Positions 16,251 through 24,777 are shown, counted from the stretch's first letter. The stretch is DNA of 31,928 bases from CAYUXU01 sp964489695 (GCA_964489695.1 CAZAZP010000011.1:1-31928); one strand, 5' to 3'. Notes: a model not told the origin generated them from the sequence alone. Program-made: numbers and translations.

Positions 16251-17046
16251 TTATCGGCGTTTATTAAAGACTAATTTATTAATGATTGTTATTTTTAGTG
16301 GCTTAATTGGTTTATTTTTAGTCTTATTTCCTTCGATGGAGAAAAGTGGTGTTCAAACCATCGTGGCTTCGATGCAAGATGCTTTTCCACCGGGTTTCTT
16401 AGAAGCTTTTAATATTGATGTATTAATTGATTTTACTAATTTATCCCACTATTTAGCTTATTCCATCCAGTATTTTGGGATGGCAAGCTTAATTTATGCC
16501 TTAATCTTAGGTGTTGAAGCCCTTTTAAACGAACAAAGTAGTAAAACTATTGAATTCCTTTACGCGCAACCATTAACCCGGACCCAATTATTTAAAAATA
16601 AACTAATTAGTCGTCTTCTAACTTATTTAACCTTACAAATCGTTTTTGGTTTAATTGTGTGGCTAATTGCCAATGCTTTTCGTCCCACTACGCTGAGTTT
16701 TAATGATTTCGCGATCATCTGTTGGCAAGTTATGACTGGCATGACCTTTAGCGGACTAATTTGCTTAAGCTTAGGCTTTCTTTTAGGCACACTTTTAAAA
16801 CCCACTAGTAACGCTTTAGCCTTAGCAGTTAGTATCTTTTTTGGGACTTACATCTTAGGTGTTATTGGTAAAATAAAGGCTAATCTAGCCTGGCTAAAGT
16901 ACCTTTCGCCCTTTGATTATTCTGAACCGATGAACTTGGTTCGCCATGGTTGGAACTTGAATTATTTGTTAGTTGGCAGTATTTTAATCGTATTATTTTT
17001 ATCGATTGCTAATGCTATATATCAGAAAAAAGATCTATATCTTTAA
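16231..17046 (+). CDS. ABC-2 type transporter permease
   Basis: A 271-residue membrane protein with about six spans. The first span follows FDYRRLLKTN, and a cytosolic loop carries NEQSSKTIEFLYAQPLTRTQ, the typical coupling segment of ABC-2 permeases (compare the GxxEfLlSlPvsR pattern). It pairs with the preceding ATPase to export an unknown substrate, possibly an antimicrobial or a lipid-linked molecule. The ATG at 16231 lies inside the ATPase gene with GAGGA upstream. The frame upstream of it is only overlap with the ATPase. Its stop overlaps the convergent acetyltransferase gene by 12 bases, leaving no room for a separate terminator. Confidence 0.88.
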   Translation: MNLVRFDYRRLLKTNLLMIVIFSGLIGLFLVLFPSMEKSGVQTIVASMQDAFPPGFLEAFNIDVLIDFTNLSHYLAYSIQYFGMASLIYALILGVEALLNEQSSKTIEFLYAQPLTRTQLFKNKLISRLLTYLTLQIVFGLIVWLIANAFRPTTLSFNDFAIICWQVMTGMTFSGLICLSLGFLLGTLLKPTSNALALAVSIFFGTYILGVIGKIKANLAWLKYLSPFDYSEPMNLVRHGWNLNYLLVGSILIVLFLSIANAIYQKKDLYL

Positions 17047-17484
17047 ACGATAAATCCGACTATTTTCACCTTTTTTATCAATCCGTAGCTCGTAAAATTC
17101 ATAACCATATTTTTCATATAAACCAATCTCGTTAGTCGAAACATAAAGATATTTATAGCCCAGCGCTTGAGCTTCAGTTTGGGCTTTTTTTAATAATATC
17201 CCACTATAATGATTACCCCGAAAAGCTGGGAATGTATACACAAACCCCACCCATGGTTTTAATTCTGGGGCTAAAATATCATCTTGTTCGGCTAATGTAC
17301 AAAAGGCTAAAAGTACTTGATTTTCAACCAATAAAAAGAGCTTTGTTTGTTCACCACAAAGCTGTTTTAACTGTTTATTTTTAAGATATTTAACTAGTGA
17401 TTGACCAGCTGACCAATCACTTTTAGCTATTTCATTTAACCAATATACTGGTTCATTTAAACTAAAATATTCAATAACCTCCAC
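17035..17484 (-). CDS. GNAT family N-acetyltransferase
   Basis: A small acetyltransferase of the Gcn5-related fold. The core reads WVGFVYTFPAFRGNHYSGILL, giving the strand before the acetyl-CoA loop and a variant of the RGxGxG/A pyrophosphate loop (FRGNHYSG). LYVSTNEIGLYEKYGYEF follows as the typical closing strand, with the Tyr near the end. The acceptor substrate is unknown. A GTG at 17484 with AAGG 8 bases upstream starts 4 bases after the preceding gene's stop. A TTG at 17508 would lengthen it by 8 residues but has no ribosome binding site. It is the third gene of the leftward MazG-nuclease/helicase cluster. Confidence 0.82.
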   Translation of the reverse strand: MEVIEYFSLNEPVYWLNEIAKSDWSAGQSLVKYLKNKQLKQLCGEQTKLFLLVENQVLLAFCTLAEQDDILAPELKPWVGFVYTFPAFRGNHYSGILLKKAQTEAQALGYKYLYVSTNEIGLYEKYGYEFYELRIDKKGENSRIYRLKI

Positions 17485-17488
17485 TAGA

Positions 17489-19174
17489 TTAACCTTGATA
17501 TTTATCAATATATTTAGCTAAGTAGGCTTTTAAATTATCATCGCAAACATACACATACGTACCTTTAATTCCACGAGTTAATAAAACTTGGTAAATATTA
17601 ATAATATATTCTTTTAAAATTGTTAAATCTTTAATCTTGACTTTACCTTTCACATCATAATAGTTATTTTTACTTGCTTCAATTTGTTTAGTTTCAATAT
17701 TATAAGTAAGATCAAGACCAATAATAACGCCTGCATAATTTAAATCATAACCCTGAATTGTATGGATACTACCAACTTCGTTAATAGCATTTGCTGAAAT
17801 AACCCAACCGCTATTAGTAGAATTCCAAATCAATTGCTCAGTTCCAATTTCAATATCATAAATCTCTTGCTTTTTAGCTTTTTCATAGCCTAACTTTTTC
17901 GTGCGCCAAGGCCAAGCAAAGCCAGCAACCAGTCGAGATAAGCCAAATTCATTATCCTTAGCTAAGATTAATTGACGCATATCAGTTAATGAGTCAAATA
18001 ATTTAAATTCATAGTACTTATCAAAAGATTGTTTTTGAGTGATCGATTGATTAAAGATACTTTTAATATAACTTAAGTAATCAGAGCCAGCTTCAACTCT
18101 TAATTGAGATTCTAATTGATAATAGGTAAAGTTTTGGAGAGATTGTAAAGCTTGAAAACGATCTTCGCGAACATCAGATGGTCTAATTGATTGAGCTTGA
18201 TCATAGAATAAAATTTGATGTTTAGAACTATGAATAATCCAATCTAGCTGGGTGCCAGCCTGATCAAAACCTAATTCCTTATTTGTCTGATCAAATGAAC
18301 CATAATTAGTAATACCAGTGCGGCGATAAAGTCGATGTGCTTCATCTACAATTAATAAATCATATTTTTCTTTAATAACATCATTGGGACCAATAATCAT
18401 ATTACTTTTAAGTAAATGAATATTTCTAATCACTTTTTTTAGTGTCTTGCGAAGTGGTACCATTGGAATTACTAAAGCTACTTTGAAATCTTTTAACCGC
18501 TTTGAAGCTAATACAAATTTTTCCTTTTTTTCTTCATCTTCATCAGTTAAAAAATCTATGAGCATATTATCCACCATCAGCTTCATCAAATACATTGCCA
18601 AAACAGTTTTTCCTGTCCCGGCTTCACCTTTAATCACTGTAAGTGATGGCTCACCTAATTGGATAGCAAAGATTAAATCATAAGCTACATTAAATAATAC
18701 TTCGTATTGATCTTTTTTTAATTGTTTATAAGGAGTGTATTTAAATAAATCTGAATTGATTAAAATATCTAAATCATTTTTGACTAATTTGTTTAACCTT
18801 AATTCCTGCCAGATTTCCTTAAATAATCTTTGATAGAACTCTTTTTCATAATATTGATGATCACGCATTCCATTATTACTATTTAATAATTGATACTGAT
18901 TATCAGCAGACATAAATTCAATCAATTTTGCTTCAATATCTAATACTGCTGATTTATTAAAATGTTTATGCGCAATAATATTAACTTTTGTCAAACTTTG
19001 CTTTTGTTCATTATCTAAATGCTGCTTTAATCGTGAATTGATATTAATAGTTTCACCAATATATGCCGCTTTATTATTATTTAAAATATAAACAACTGGC
19101 CAGTTTGTACCAAACCACCAATTATGTGTTTTAGCCCGCTCTGTTTCATTAAACTCAATTTGTTTAATGATCAT
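17489..19174 (-). CDS. GIY-YIG nuclease fused to DUF2075 helicase-like ATPase
   Basis: A 561-residue two-domain protein. Residues 25-105 form a GIY-YIG endonuclease: VYI (28-30), YIG (38-40), catalytic-type R48 and E81. From about 150 to the end it is a DUF2075 superfamily-1 helicase-like ATPase with Walker A GEAGTGKT (183-190), DEAH Walker B (277-280), motif III FYDQAQ (323-328), motif V HTIQGYDL (471-478) and motif VI LLTRGIKG (531-538). All motors and catalytic residues look intact. It probably cuts and remodels DNA or RNA. It overlaps the MazG-like gene by 11 bases, with GGAG before the ATG. A role in phage defence or nucleic-acid repair is inference from architecture and neighbours. Confidence 0.87.
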   Translation of the reverse strand: MIIKQIEFNETERAKTHNWWFGTNWPVVYILNNNKAAYIGETININSRLKQHLDNEQKQSLTKVNIIAHKHFNKSAVLDIEAKLIEFMSADNQYQLLNSNNGMRDHQYYEKEFYQRLFKEIWQELRLNKLVKNDLDILINSDLFKYTPYKQLKKDQYEVLFNVAYDLIFAIQLGEPSLTVIKGEAGTGKTVLAMYLMKLMVDNMLIDFLTDEDEEKKEKFVLASKRLKDFKVALVIPMVPLRKTLKKVIRNIHLLKSNMIIGPNDVIKEKYDLLIVDEAHRLYRRTGITNYGSFDQTNKELGFDQAGTQLDWIIHSSKHQILFYDQAQSIRPSDVREDRFQALQSLQNFTYYQLESQLRVEAGSDYLSYIKSIFNQSITQKQSFDKYYEFKLFDSLTDMRQLILAKDNEFGLSRLVAGFAWPWRTKKLGYEKAKKQEIYDIEIGTEQLIWNSTNSGWVISANAINEVGSIHTIQGYDLNYAGVIIGLDLTYNIETKQIEASKNNYYDVKGKVKIKDLTILKEYIINIYQVLLTRGIKGTYVYVCDDNLKAYLAKYIDKYQG

Positions 19175-19490
19175 CTTCTAACTCCGAGTATTTCTTACTG
19201 TTTCCTTTGGCCAAAGCAACTTTATAGCGCTGGCGATTAATCGCCAATTTATGCTTAATTATTTCTTCAATATTTAAATCAAGTTTTTCAGCGAGCATAA
19301 TTGCATACATAAAAATATCTGCTAATTCATCGGTAACTTTTTCTAGGCTATACTCATCGTTCCATTGAAAACATTCTAATAATTCTCCTGCTTCAATCGC
19401 AATCGACTTAACTAGATTCTCTGGCGAATGAAATTGATCCCAATCGCGCTCTAAATTGAACTGAGCAATTTCTTCAATGATTTTTTTCAT
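19164..19490 (-). CDS. MazG-like nucleotide pyrophosphohydrolase
   Basis: A 108-residue all-helical NTP pyrophosphatase. The metal-binding EAGELLECFQW and DELADIFMYA segments give the ExxE...ExxD pattern of the MazG/RS21-C6 group, which hydrolyses (d)NTPs, often non-canonical ones, to the monophosphate and pyrophosphate. The length fits the small single-domain form. It is the first gene of the cluster, with an extended -10 promoter upstream and GGTGA before the ATG. The 11-base overlap with the GIY-YIG/DUF2075 gene indicates tight coexpression. The actual nucleotide substrate cannot be told. Confidence 0.9.
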   Translation of the reverse strand: MKKIIEEIAQFNLERDWDQFHSPENLVKSIAIEAGELLECFQWNDEYSLEKVTDELADIFMYAIMLAEKLDLNIEEIIKHKLAINRQRYKVALAKGNSKKYSELEDDH

Positions 19491-19520
19491 ATGTCACCAC
19501 TTCTTTTCTCTTATAGAGAA

Positions 19521-19548
19521 ATTTTAACATATCCTGATCATGATGCAA
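19521..19548 (-). promoter_or_regulatory. Promoter of the MazG/GIY-YIG/GNAT cluster
   Basis: On the minus strand TTGCAT is followed after 16 bases by TAAAAT, with a TGn extension just before the -10. It lies about 30 bases upstream of the mazG-like ATG. Confidence 0.6.
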
Positions 19549-19594
19549 ACTATTAGTTATTTTCAGCAGGAAGTTTAAAAAAGTGGAAACCTTT

Positions 19595-19603
19595 TGTTAT
19601 AAT
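19595..19603 (+). promoter_or_regulatory. Extended -10 promoter of the ABC exporter
   Basis: TGTTATAAT is a consensus -10 with TGn extension. AAGGAG follows at 19613-19618 before the ATG at 19625. It is divergent from the mazG cluster promoter. Confidence 0.55.
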
Positions 19604-19624
19604 ATTCATATTAAGGAGTAAGTT

Positions 19625-20449
19625 ATGTCTAATTATGGCCGCGGTTTCTTTAAGGATAGTGATGAAATACCTAAACCACAGTCTTTAAAAGAACTACCAA
19701 AGTATATCAAGAAGTTCTTTTATCGTTTGTATTATATTTTTAAAATAGTATGGGATGCTCGTCCTTGGATTTTAGCCTTAATGATCTTTATGGCTTTATT
19801 TAATGGGGTGGCTCCACTGGTCTCAGCCTTTCTTGGTGCGAATCTATTAACAGCTTTAGCTAATGCTTATCAAGCTAGCCTAGCTAATTTGCCTAGTGAA
19901 TTCCCGCGAGTGATGGGCTTTTTAATTGCTCAATTTAGCTTCATGTTACTGGATGATATCATTAATAGTCTAAATCGATTATACATCCGGATTGCTAATG
20001 AACTAGTTGGGAATCAAGTAACCTTAAAAATCTTACATCAAGCTAAAACCGTTGATTTAGCTAGTTTTGATCGCCCGGAATTTTATGAGAAATTTGAAAA
20101 TGCTAGTCGGGAAGCTTCAAGCAGACCAATTCAAATTACGAATGCGACCTTCTCAATTATCAGTACGATTATAAGTGTCAGTTCATTTATTGTGATTTTA
20201 TGGGCGATTAGTCCGTTTGCTCCGGTGTTAATTATTTTATTATCAATTCCGTCCGCGATTGTTAACTTTACTTTTCGCCGAAAGAACTTTCAATATGTTA
20301 GACGGCACTCAAAAGAACGTCGTCGTTTAAACTATTATTCAGACTTACTAACGGATAAAGATTTAGTCAAAGAAATCCGCATCTTAAATTTATCTGATAC
20401 GTTTATTAGTCGCTATCGGGCTCTTATGAGAAATACTTTACTGGTTTAA
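19625..20449 (+). CDS. ABC exporter, N-terminal membrane fragment before the frameshift
   Basis: 274 codons hold the cytosolic N terminus and the first four or so membrane spans of the transporter. It ends in RNTLLV, a tail read out of frame. Alone it lacks the last spans and the ATPase and should not transport anything. The start is sound, with AAGGAG 6 bases before the ATG. Confidence 0.75.
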   Translation: MSNYGRGFFKDSDEIPKPQSLKELPKYIKKFFYRLYYIFKIVWDARPWILALMIFMALFNGVAPLVSAFLGANLLTALANAYQASLANLPSEFPRVMGFLIAQFSFMLLDDIINSLNRLYIRIANELVGNQVTLKILHQAKTVDLASFDRPEFYEKFENASREASSRPIQITNATFSIISTIISVSSFIVILWAISPFAPVLIILLSIPSAIVNFTFRRKNFQYVRRHSKERRRLNYYSDLLTDKDLVKEIRILNLSDTFISRYRALMRNTLLV

Positions 20450-20676
20450 GAAAGCTATTTAAATCTGAAGGATTTTACTCTTTACTAATTACGGTCGTCA
20501 CGACTTTTGTTAACCTTTACTTATTTATCCATATTGCCAAAAAGGTTAGTAGTGGTAGCTTAGAGATTGGAGCCTTTGCGTTATATACTGGGGCCTTAAA
20601 CTCCATTGCGCGAGGAATTGCTTCATTAATTGGAACAACTGCCACGATTTATGAAGGTACTCTTTTTATTGATAAT

Positions 20677-21528
20677 ATGATAGCCTTTATGGCGGAAAAA
20701 CCCAGTGTCGTCGCGAGCCTTAGTCAACCACGCCCCGTTAAGTTTAATCAACCCCATGAAATCAGATTCGAACAAGTCTCCTTCCATTATCCTAATACCA
20801 AAAATGACGTCTTAAGTAATTTGACCTTTGAAATTAAAGCTGATGATACCGTTGTTTTAGTCGGCTTAAATGGTGCTGGGAAAACAACCTTGATTAAACT
20901 TTTAACCAGGCTTTATGATCCGACCGCTGGGATAATTTATCTCGATGGTTATGACATTAAAGAATATGATGTCCAAGAGTTATACAAACTATTTGGGATT
21001 GTCTTTCAAGACTTTGGTAAATATGCCGTTAGTGTCGAAGAAAACATCGCTTTCGGAAAAATTGCGACCCCTCTTAATGAACCGCAAGTCATCGCGGCGG
21101 CTAAACAAAGTAATGCCTATAAATTTATTGAAACTTTACCAGGTAAATTTCAAACACCATTAATGCGGATCTTTGAAACTGATGGTCGCGAACTCTCAAT
21201 TGGCCAATGGCAGAAATTAGCGATTGCCCGAGCCTTTTATAGTCAAGCCGATATTTTAATTTTGGATGAACCGACAGCTTCTTTAGACGCTTTAGCCGAA
21301 CAAGAAATCTATGAACAATTTGATCGCTTACGCCAAAACAAGATCTCACTATTTGTCTCTCATCGCCTTTCCAGTGCGACTTTAGCTAGTAAAATTCTTG
21401 TTTTAAAAGATGGTGAAATTATTGAAAGCGGTAACCACCAAAGCTTAATGGCGGCGCATGGTCATTATCATGAATTATTTACTACCCAAGCTAGTCGTTA
21501 TCTTTTAGAAGCAGAAAACCAAGATTAA
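20677..21528 (+). CDS. ABC exporter, C-terminal ATPase fragment after the frameshift
   Basis: The ATG at 20677 is an internal methionine (IDNMIAFMAEK) with no ribosome binding site. The frame stays open upstream to the frameshift near 20432 and encodes the missing last membrane spans (VVTTFVNLYLFIHIAKK and ALYTGALNS). From 20677 the fragment covers the complete nucleotide-binding domain, with Walker A, signature, Walker B and H-loop intact. It should be read as the C-terminal part of the broken gene, not an independent gene. Confidence 0.7.
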   Translation: MIAFMAEKPSVVASLSQPRPVKFNQPHEIRFEQVSFHYPNTKNDVLSNLTFEIKADDTVVLVGLNGAGKTTLIKLLTRLYDPTAGIIYLDGYDIKEYDVQELYKLFGIVFQDFGKYAVSVEENIAFGKIATPLNEPQVIAAAKQSNAYKFIETLPGKFQTPLMRIFETDGRELSIGQWQKLAIARAFYSQADILILDEPTASLDALAEQEIYEQFDRLRQNKISLFVSHRLSSATLASKILVLKDGEIIESGNHQSLMAAHGHYHELFTTQASRYLLEAENQD

Positions 21529-21551
21529 CTTAATTATCGCCTGAATTGGCG

Positions 21552-21557
21552 TATAAT
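21552..21557 (+). promoter_or_regulatory. Candidate -10 of pepF, next to a small inverted repeat
   Basis: TATAAT lies 20 bases before the ATG, directly after CGCCTGAATTGGCG, a 4-bp-arm inverted repeat that could be a regulatory site. No clear -35 is visible. Confidence 0.35.
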
Positions 21558-21576
21558 AAACAAAGGAGGTTTTTTT

Positions 21577-23385
21577 ATGGAAATATTAACACGTCAAGCT
21601 GTCGATCAAAAGACAACCTGGGATTTAACAGCCCTTTATCCCAGTGATACCGAGTTTTATGCAAGTTTAGCTGAACTACCTAAAACTGTTTCAGATTTTG
21701 TAAAAACGTATCGGAACCAACTTACAACGGCTGAAGTTGCCGTAGCCGCAATTGCTGGTTTAGAAGCCATTCAGATTACTTTAATTAGATTATCAACTTA
21801 TGCTTCACTTTATCTTAGTCAAGACCAAAGCGATGCTACTGCGATGGAGCGCAGTGGAAAACTGGCGATGGTCTTAAGTACTATACAACCGGAACTCAAT
21901 TTTGTTAGTCAAGAATTAAAACGGTTAGATGAAAAAGTACTAAATGAAATCAAAGGCCTTGATCCAAGTCTAACCAAACTCATTAATGATATTATTCGTG
22001 AGTTACCCCATACTTTATTACCTGATGTTGAAGATGCTTTAAGCCAAGTCGCTCCAACTTTAGAAGCACCTTATCAAATCTATAATACTCATAAGCTAGT
22101 AGAAATGAAGTTTGAACCGGTAGTTACTGAGGCAGTGAGTAAACCCATGACATTTGGATACTTTGAAGATGAATTAGCTTTTGATTTAGACACAAGCGTA
22201 CGACGCCAAGCCTTTGATAGGTTTTATGAGCGCTTAGCTGGTTCGCAACATACTATCGCAGCGGTTTATAATGCTCATGTTATGGCTGATCAAGCGCTGG
22301 CTAAACTGAAAAAATTTGATTCAACGATTGATTATTTACTCTTTGATCAAGAAGTAACCCGCGATTTATATGATCGCCAAATTGATTTAATCATGACTGA
22401 ACTCGCTCCAGCAATGCGCAAATTTGCGAAACTACTAGCTGAAATTCATCAATTAGATAAAATGACTTATCAAGACTTACATCTAGTAGTTGATCCGAGT
22501 TTTGAACCAAACATTACAATTGCGGAAGCCAAAGAACAACTACTTGCTGGTTTAGGTAGTTTAGGTAGCGAATATCAAACGATGATTAGTCGCGCGTTTG
22601 ACGAGCGCTGGATTGACTTCCCCCAAAACCAAGGTAAATCCACCGGAGCTTTCTGCTCGAGCCCGTATGGAGTGCACCCTTATGTCTTAATTAGCTGGAC
22701 GCACAAAATGCGCGAAGTGTTTGTCTTAGCGCATGAACTAGGCCATGCTGGTCATTTCTTTATTGCTAATCAAGCCCAACGGTTAGTAAATACACGCCCT
22801 TCACTTTATTTTATTGAAGCGCCTTCTACCATGAATGAATTATTAATGGCTAATCATTTACTCGCGCAAGCTGATAATCCGCGCTACAAACGTTGGATTT
22901 TATCCACTTTAATCTCTCGTACTTATTACCATAACTTTGTTACGCACTTACTAGAAGCTGCTTATCAACGTGAAGTCTATTTACGCCTTGATCGGCAAGA
23001 ACCTCTCTCAGCCCCCATCTTAAATCAAATCTACAAACAAGTCTTAACTGATTTCTGGGGTGAGGCAGTAGAAATTAGTGCCGGTGCTGAGTTAACCTGG
23101 ATGCGCCAACCACACTATTATATGGGACTTTATCCGTATACTTATTCTGCTGGTTTAACGATTGCGACGGAAGCTAGCCAAAAAATCCTTAAACAAGAAA
23201 TTTCGATTGATGATTGGAAAGCAGTCTTAGCAGCTGGTGGTACTAAAAACCCCATTGAACTAGCGCAAATGGTCAAAGTTGATTTAACTACCGAACAACC
23301 ATTAAGAGAAACTATCAAATTTATTAGTAATCTGATTGATGAAATCATTAGCTTAACTGCTGAGATTAATCAAGCTAACAATTAA
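21577..23385 (+). CDS. pepF: Oligoendopeptidase F (M3 family)
   Basis: A 602-residue zinc metallopeptidase of the M3B family, which cuts oligopeptides of roughly 7-17 residues in the cytosol. The zinc site HELGH lies at 386-390, with the third ligand in FIEAPS (E414). The N-terminal all-helical PepF domain (about 1-200) precedes it, and the length matches PepF (about 600). AAAGGAGG 7 bases before the ATG is one of the strongest ribosome binding sites here. It follows the broken ABC exporter gene by about 50 bases but has its own promoter-like -10 and a clean terminator, so it is probably a separate unit. Confidence 0.93.
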   Translation: MEILTRQAVDQKTTWDLTALYPSDTEFYASLAELPKTVSDFVKTYRNQLTTAEVAVAAIAGLEAIQITLIRLSTYASLYLSQDQSDATAMERSGKLAMVLSTIQPELNFVSQELKRLDEKVLNEIKGLDPSLTKLINDIIRELPHTLLPDVEDALSQVAPTLEAPYQIYNTHKLVEMKFEPVVTEAVSKPMTFGYFEDELAFDLDTSVRRQAFDRFYERLAGSQHTIAAVYNAHVMADQALAKLKKFDSTIDYLLFDQEVTRDLYDRQIDLIMTELAPAMRKFAKLLAEIHQLDKMTYQDLHLVVDPSFEPNITIAEAKEQLLAGLGSLGSEYQTMISRAFDERWIDFPQNQGKSTGAFCSSPYGVHPYVLISWTHKMREVFVLAHELGHAGHFFIANQAQRLVNTRPSLYFIEAPSTMNELLMANHLLAQADNPRYKRWILSTLISRTYYHNFVTHLLEAAYQREVYLRLDRQEPLSAPILNQIYKQVLTDFWGEAVEISAGAELTWMRQPHYYMGLYPYTYSAGLTIATEASQKILKQEISIDDWKAVLAAGGTKNPIELAQMVKVDLTTEQPLRETIKFISNLIDEIISLTAEINQANN

Positions 23386-23398
23386 AACCAATTAATAG

Positions 23399-23437
23399 AA
23401 AAGCTAACTTCAATGATCAAGTTAGCTTTTTTTGTTT
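23399..23437. terminator. Terminator between pepF and the leftward six-gene operon
   Basis: A 12-bp stem (23399-23410 with 23419-23430) with an 8-base loop is followed on the plus strand by a T-run, ending pepF. The minus strand also runs into T-rich sequence, so it probably ends the convergent operon too. Confidence 0.85.
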
Positions 23438-23817
23438 TATAAACTAGCCAAACTAGCGGATAAATATTCACCACTAACTGAGCTATAAAAGAAGTTATCA
23501 ATCCAACCTTGTTTTTTTGCTTCGATAACTTGTTTAGCTAAATCTGGATCTGCCTTTTCATCACAGAGTAAGACAATCTTGCAAGTCGGTAACTTTTGGC
23601 GCACTGTAGTAATTGATTCCATTCGACTAGCCAATGTAAAAGGAAAATTGTTTTGCACTTCCATTAAGAGAATACCAGCTTGATGGGTAATACTCGTCGC
23701 TTCAGCTGATTCACTTTTTGGTACTTCAATGGGTAATAAACCCGCTTGTTCATTTAAGTATTTACTAAGTGCACCAGCTAATAATTGGTTAGCGACACTT
23801 AAAACCACAATTTTCAT
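23437..23817 (-). CDS. Receiver-like protein without phospho-acceptor Asp
   Basis: A 126-residue protein whose strand/helix pattern fits a CheY-like receiver. The first strand KIVVLSV lacks the acidic pair, and the third strand GILLMEV places Glu (E53) where the phosphorylated Asp should be. CKIVLLCDE forms the fourth strand, and WIDNFFYSS the fifth with the conserved Lys replaced by Ser. It cannot be phosphorylated in the usual way. Either it is a pseudo-receiver that binds a partner, or the resemblance is only of fold. It is the last gene of the six-gene operon, 12 bases after the lipoprotein, with AAAGGAG before the ATG. I do not recognise a named family. Confidence 0.6.
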   Translation of the reverse strand: MKIVVLSVANQLLAGALSKYLNEQAGLLPIEVPKSESAEATSITHQAGILLMEVQNNFPFTLASRMESITTVRQKLPTCKIVLLCDEKADPDLAKQVIEAKKQGWIDNFFYSSVSGEYLSASLASL

Positions 23818-23829
23818 TTACTTACTCCT

Positions 23830-24777
23830 TTACCAGGGATATTCAGCTAAATAAAAATTAAAATCTGGTAATGGTTCGTTTTTAATCGGCCATAATTCAT
23901 ATTCATCTGTCTCAGCTTGAGCAAAGAGTTCTAAATAGATTAAATCAAACATGTCCGCAAAATAGCGACCATTAATCGTAGTTTCTATCAGCTCGTTATC
24001 AGGCATATCTTTCAAACTTAAATCAAGGATTAAAGTCCTAACTCTTGATTCTCGCCCAATTTCGCTAATCAATTCATAAGTGCCCGTATATTTAAAATAA
24101 ATACTTTGATCAAAATTACCGAGTTCATAAGTAACTTGCTGATCACTTTCAAAATACCAGACGGCAAACATCTGGCCGATATGAAACGATTCAAAATAAT
24201 TAATCCAGGGCCCATCAGACAAATTACGAAATTCGGCCACTACGACTAAATCAATCTCTTGGTTATTAGCGTTTTTACCAATAATCTCTCGTTTATCTCC
24301 CATCCCCTCGCTACTAATAACAGTCTTTAAGCTAGTAATCGCGCTTGTTAGCGGTAATTTTTGTGGTTTAAGAGACTCAAGTTTAACTATTGAGTCCGGA
24401 TCAACTAAGCTAAAATAAACCTCACCATTAGTTAAAAGCCAAAAGATAGCTGGTAATGGCTCATCCGTTTGATTTAGATAATCTAAACTTAAAAGATCTG
24501 TTTCCGCAATTTGCTTAATTGGTGCTGGTAGATTTAAGACTGGATAAGTAATTTCAGGTTCACTGATCAAATAAGCTTCCCAATATTGGGGATAATGAGT
24601 TCGCCAGTTAGGCGGGTTAAAGCTAATTGAGATGTTAGTTTGCTCTTGGTGAACTATTATTAGTTCTCTTTCATCTAGCCAACTAGTCGGTACAATTTCC
24701 TTTTTGCCACAACCCGTAAAGATTATAACTAAAAGACTTAAGCTCAGTAAGTAGATTTTAGATTTACTTAATTTCAT
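23830..24777 (-). CDS. Predicted lipoprotein of unknown function
   Basis: A 315-residue protein. A basic start (MKLSKSK) and hydrophobic core lead to the lipobox IFTGC with Cys at 23, so it should be lipidated and anchored outside the membrane. The rest is polar, rich in aromatic and acidic residues, with no further span and no motif I can assign. It does not look like a solute-binding protein of a known ABC system. The start lacks a strong ribosome binding site and follows the upstream gene by 13 bases, so coupling is likely. In the operon it is the only extracytoplasmic component, perhaps a sensor or envelope partner of the SPFH protein; that is inference. Confidence 0.75.
   Translation of the reverse strand: MKLSKSKIYLLSLSLLVIIFTGCGKKEIVPTSWLDERELIIVHQEQTNISISFNPPNWRTHYPQYWEAYLISEPEITYPVLNLPAPIKQIAETDLLSLDYLNQTDEPLPAIFWLLTNGEVYFSLVDPDSIVKLESLKPQKLPLTSAITSLKTVISSEGMGDKREIIGKNANNQEIDLVVVAEFRNLSDGPWINYFESFHIGQMFAVWYFESDQQVTYELGNFDQSIYFKYTGTYELISEIGRESRVRTLILDLSLKDMPDNELIETTINGRYFADMFDLIYLELFAQAETDEYELWPIKNEPLPDFNFYLAEYPW

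Larger units (their letters stand above)
19625..21528 (+). pseudogene. ABC exporter half-transporter (membrane + ATPase), frameshifted
   Basis: One base short of an intact gene of about 634 codons. Frame 1 encodes the membrane domain up to RYRALMR and then ends at a TAA (20447-20449). A second frame continues the same protein as KYFTGLRKLFKSEG and onward through the ATPase. The switch lies in the A-run at 20431-20433: one extra A would give MRKYFTGL and restore a single frame. The full product would be a type-IV exporter fusion with about six spans, then Walker A GLNGAGKTT, signature LSIGQ, Walker B ILILDEPTASLD and SHRLSS. Close relatives export peptides or lipids. It may be a true pseudogene, a product of frameshifting, or a base-call error. 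Confidence 0.85.

Noticed and set aside
19164..19490. Toxin-antitoxin unit made of the MazG-like protein and its neighbour
   Set aside because: The MazG-like protein is an enzyme of housecleaning type, and the neighbour is a large nuclease-helicase rather than a small toxin.
20677..21528. Independent ATPase gene starting at the ATG at 20677
   Set aside because: The same frame is open upstream to the frameshift and encodes the missing membrane spans; the ATG is internal and has no ribosome binding site.
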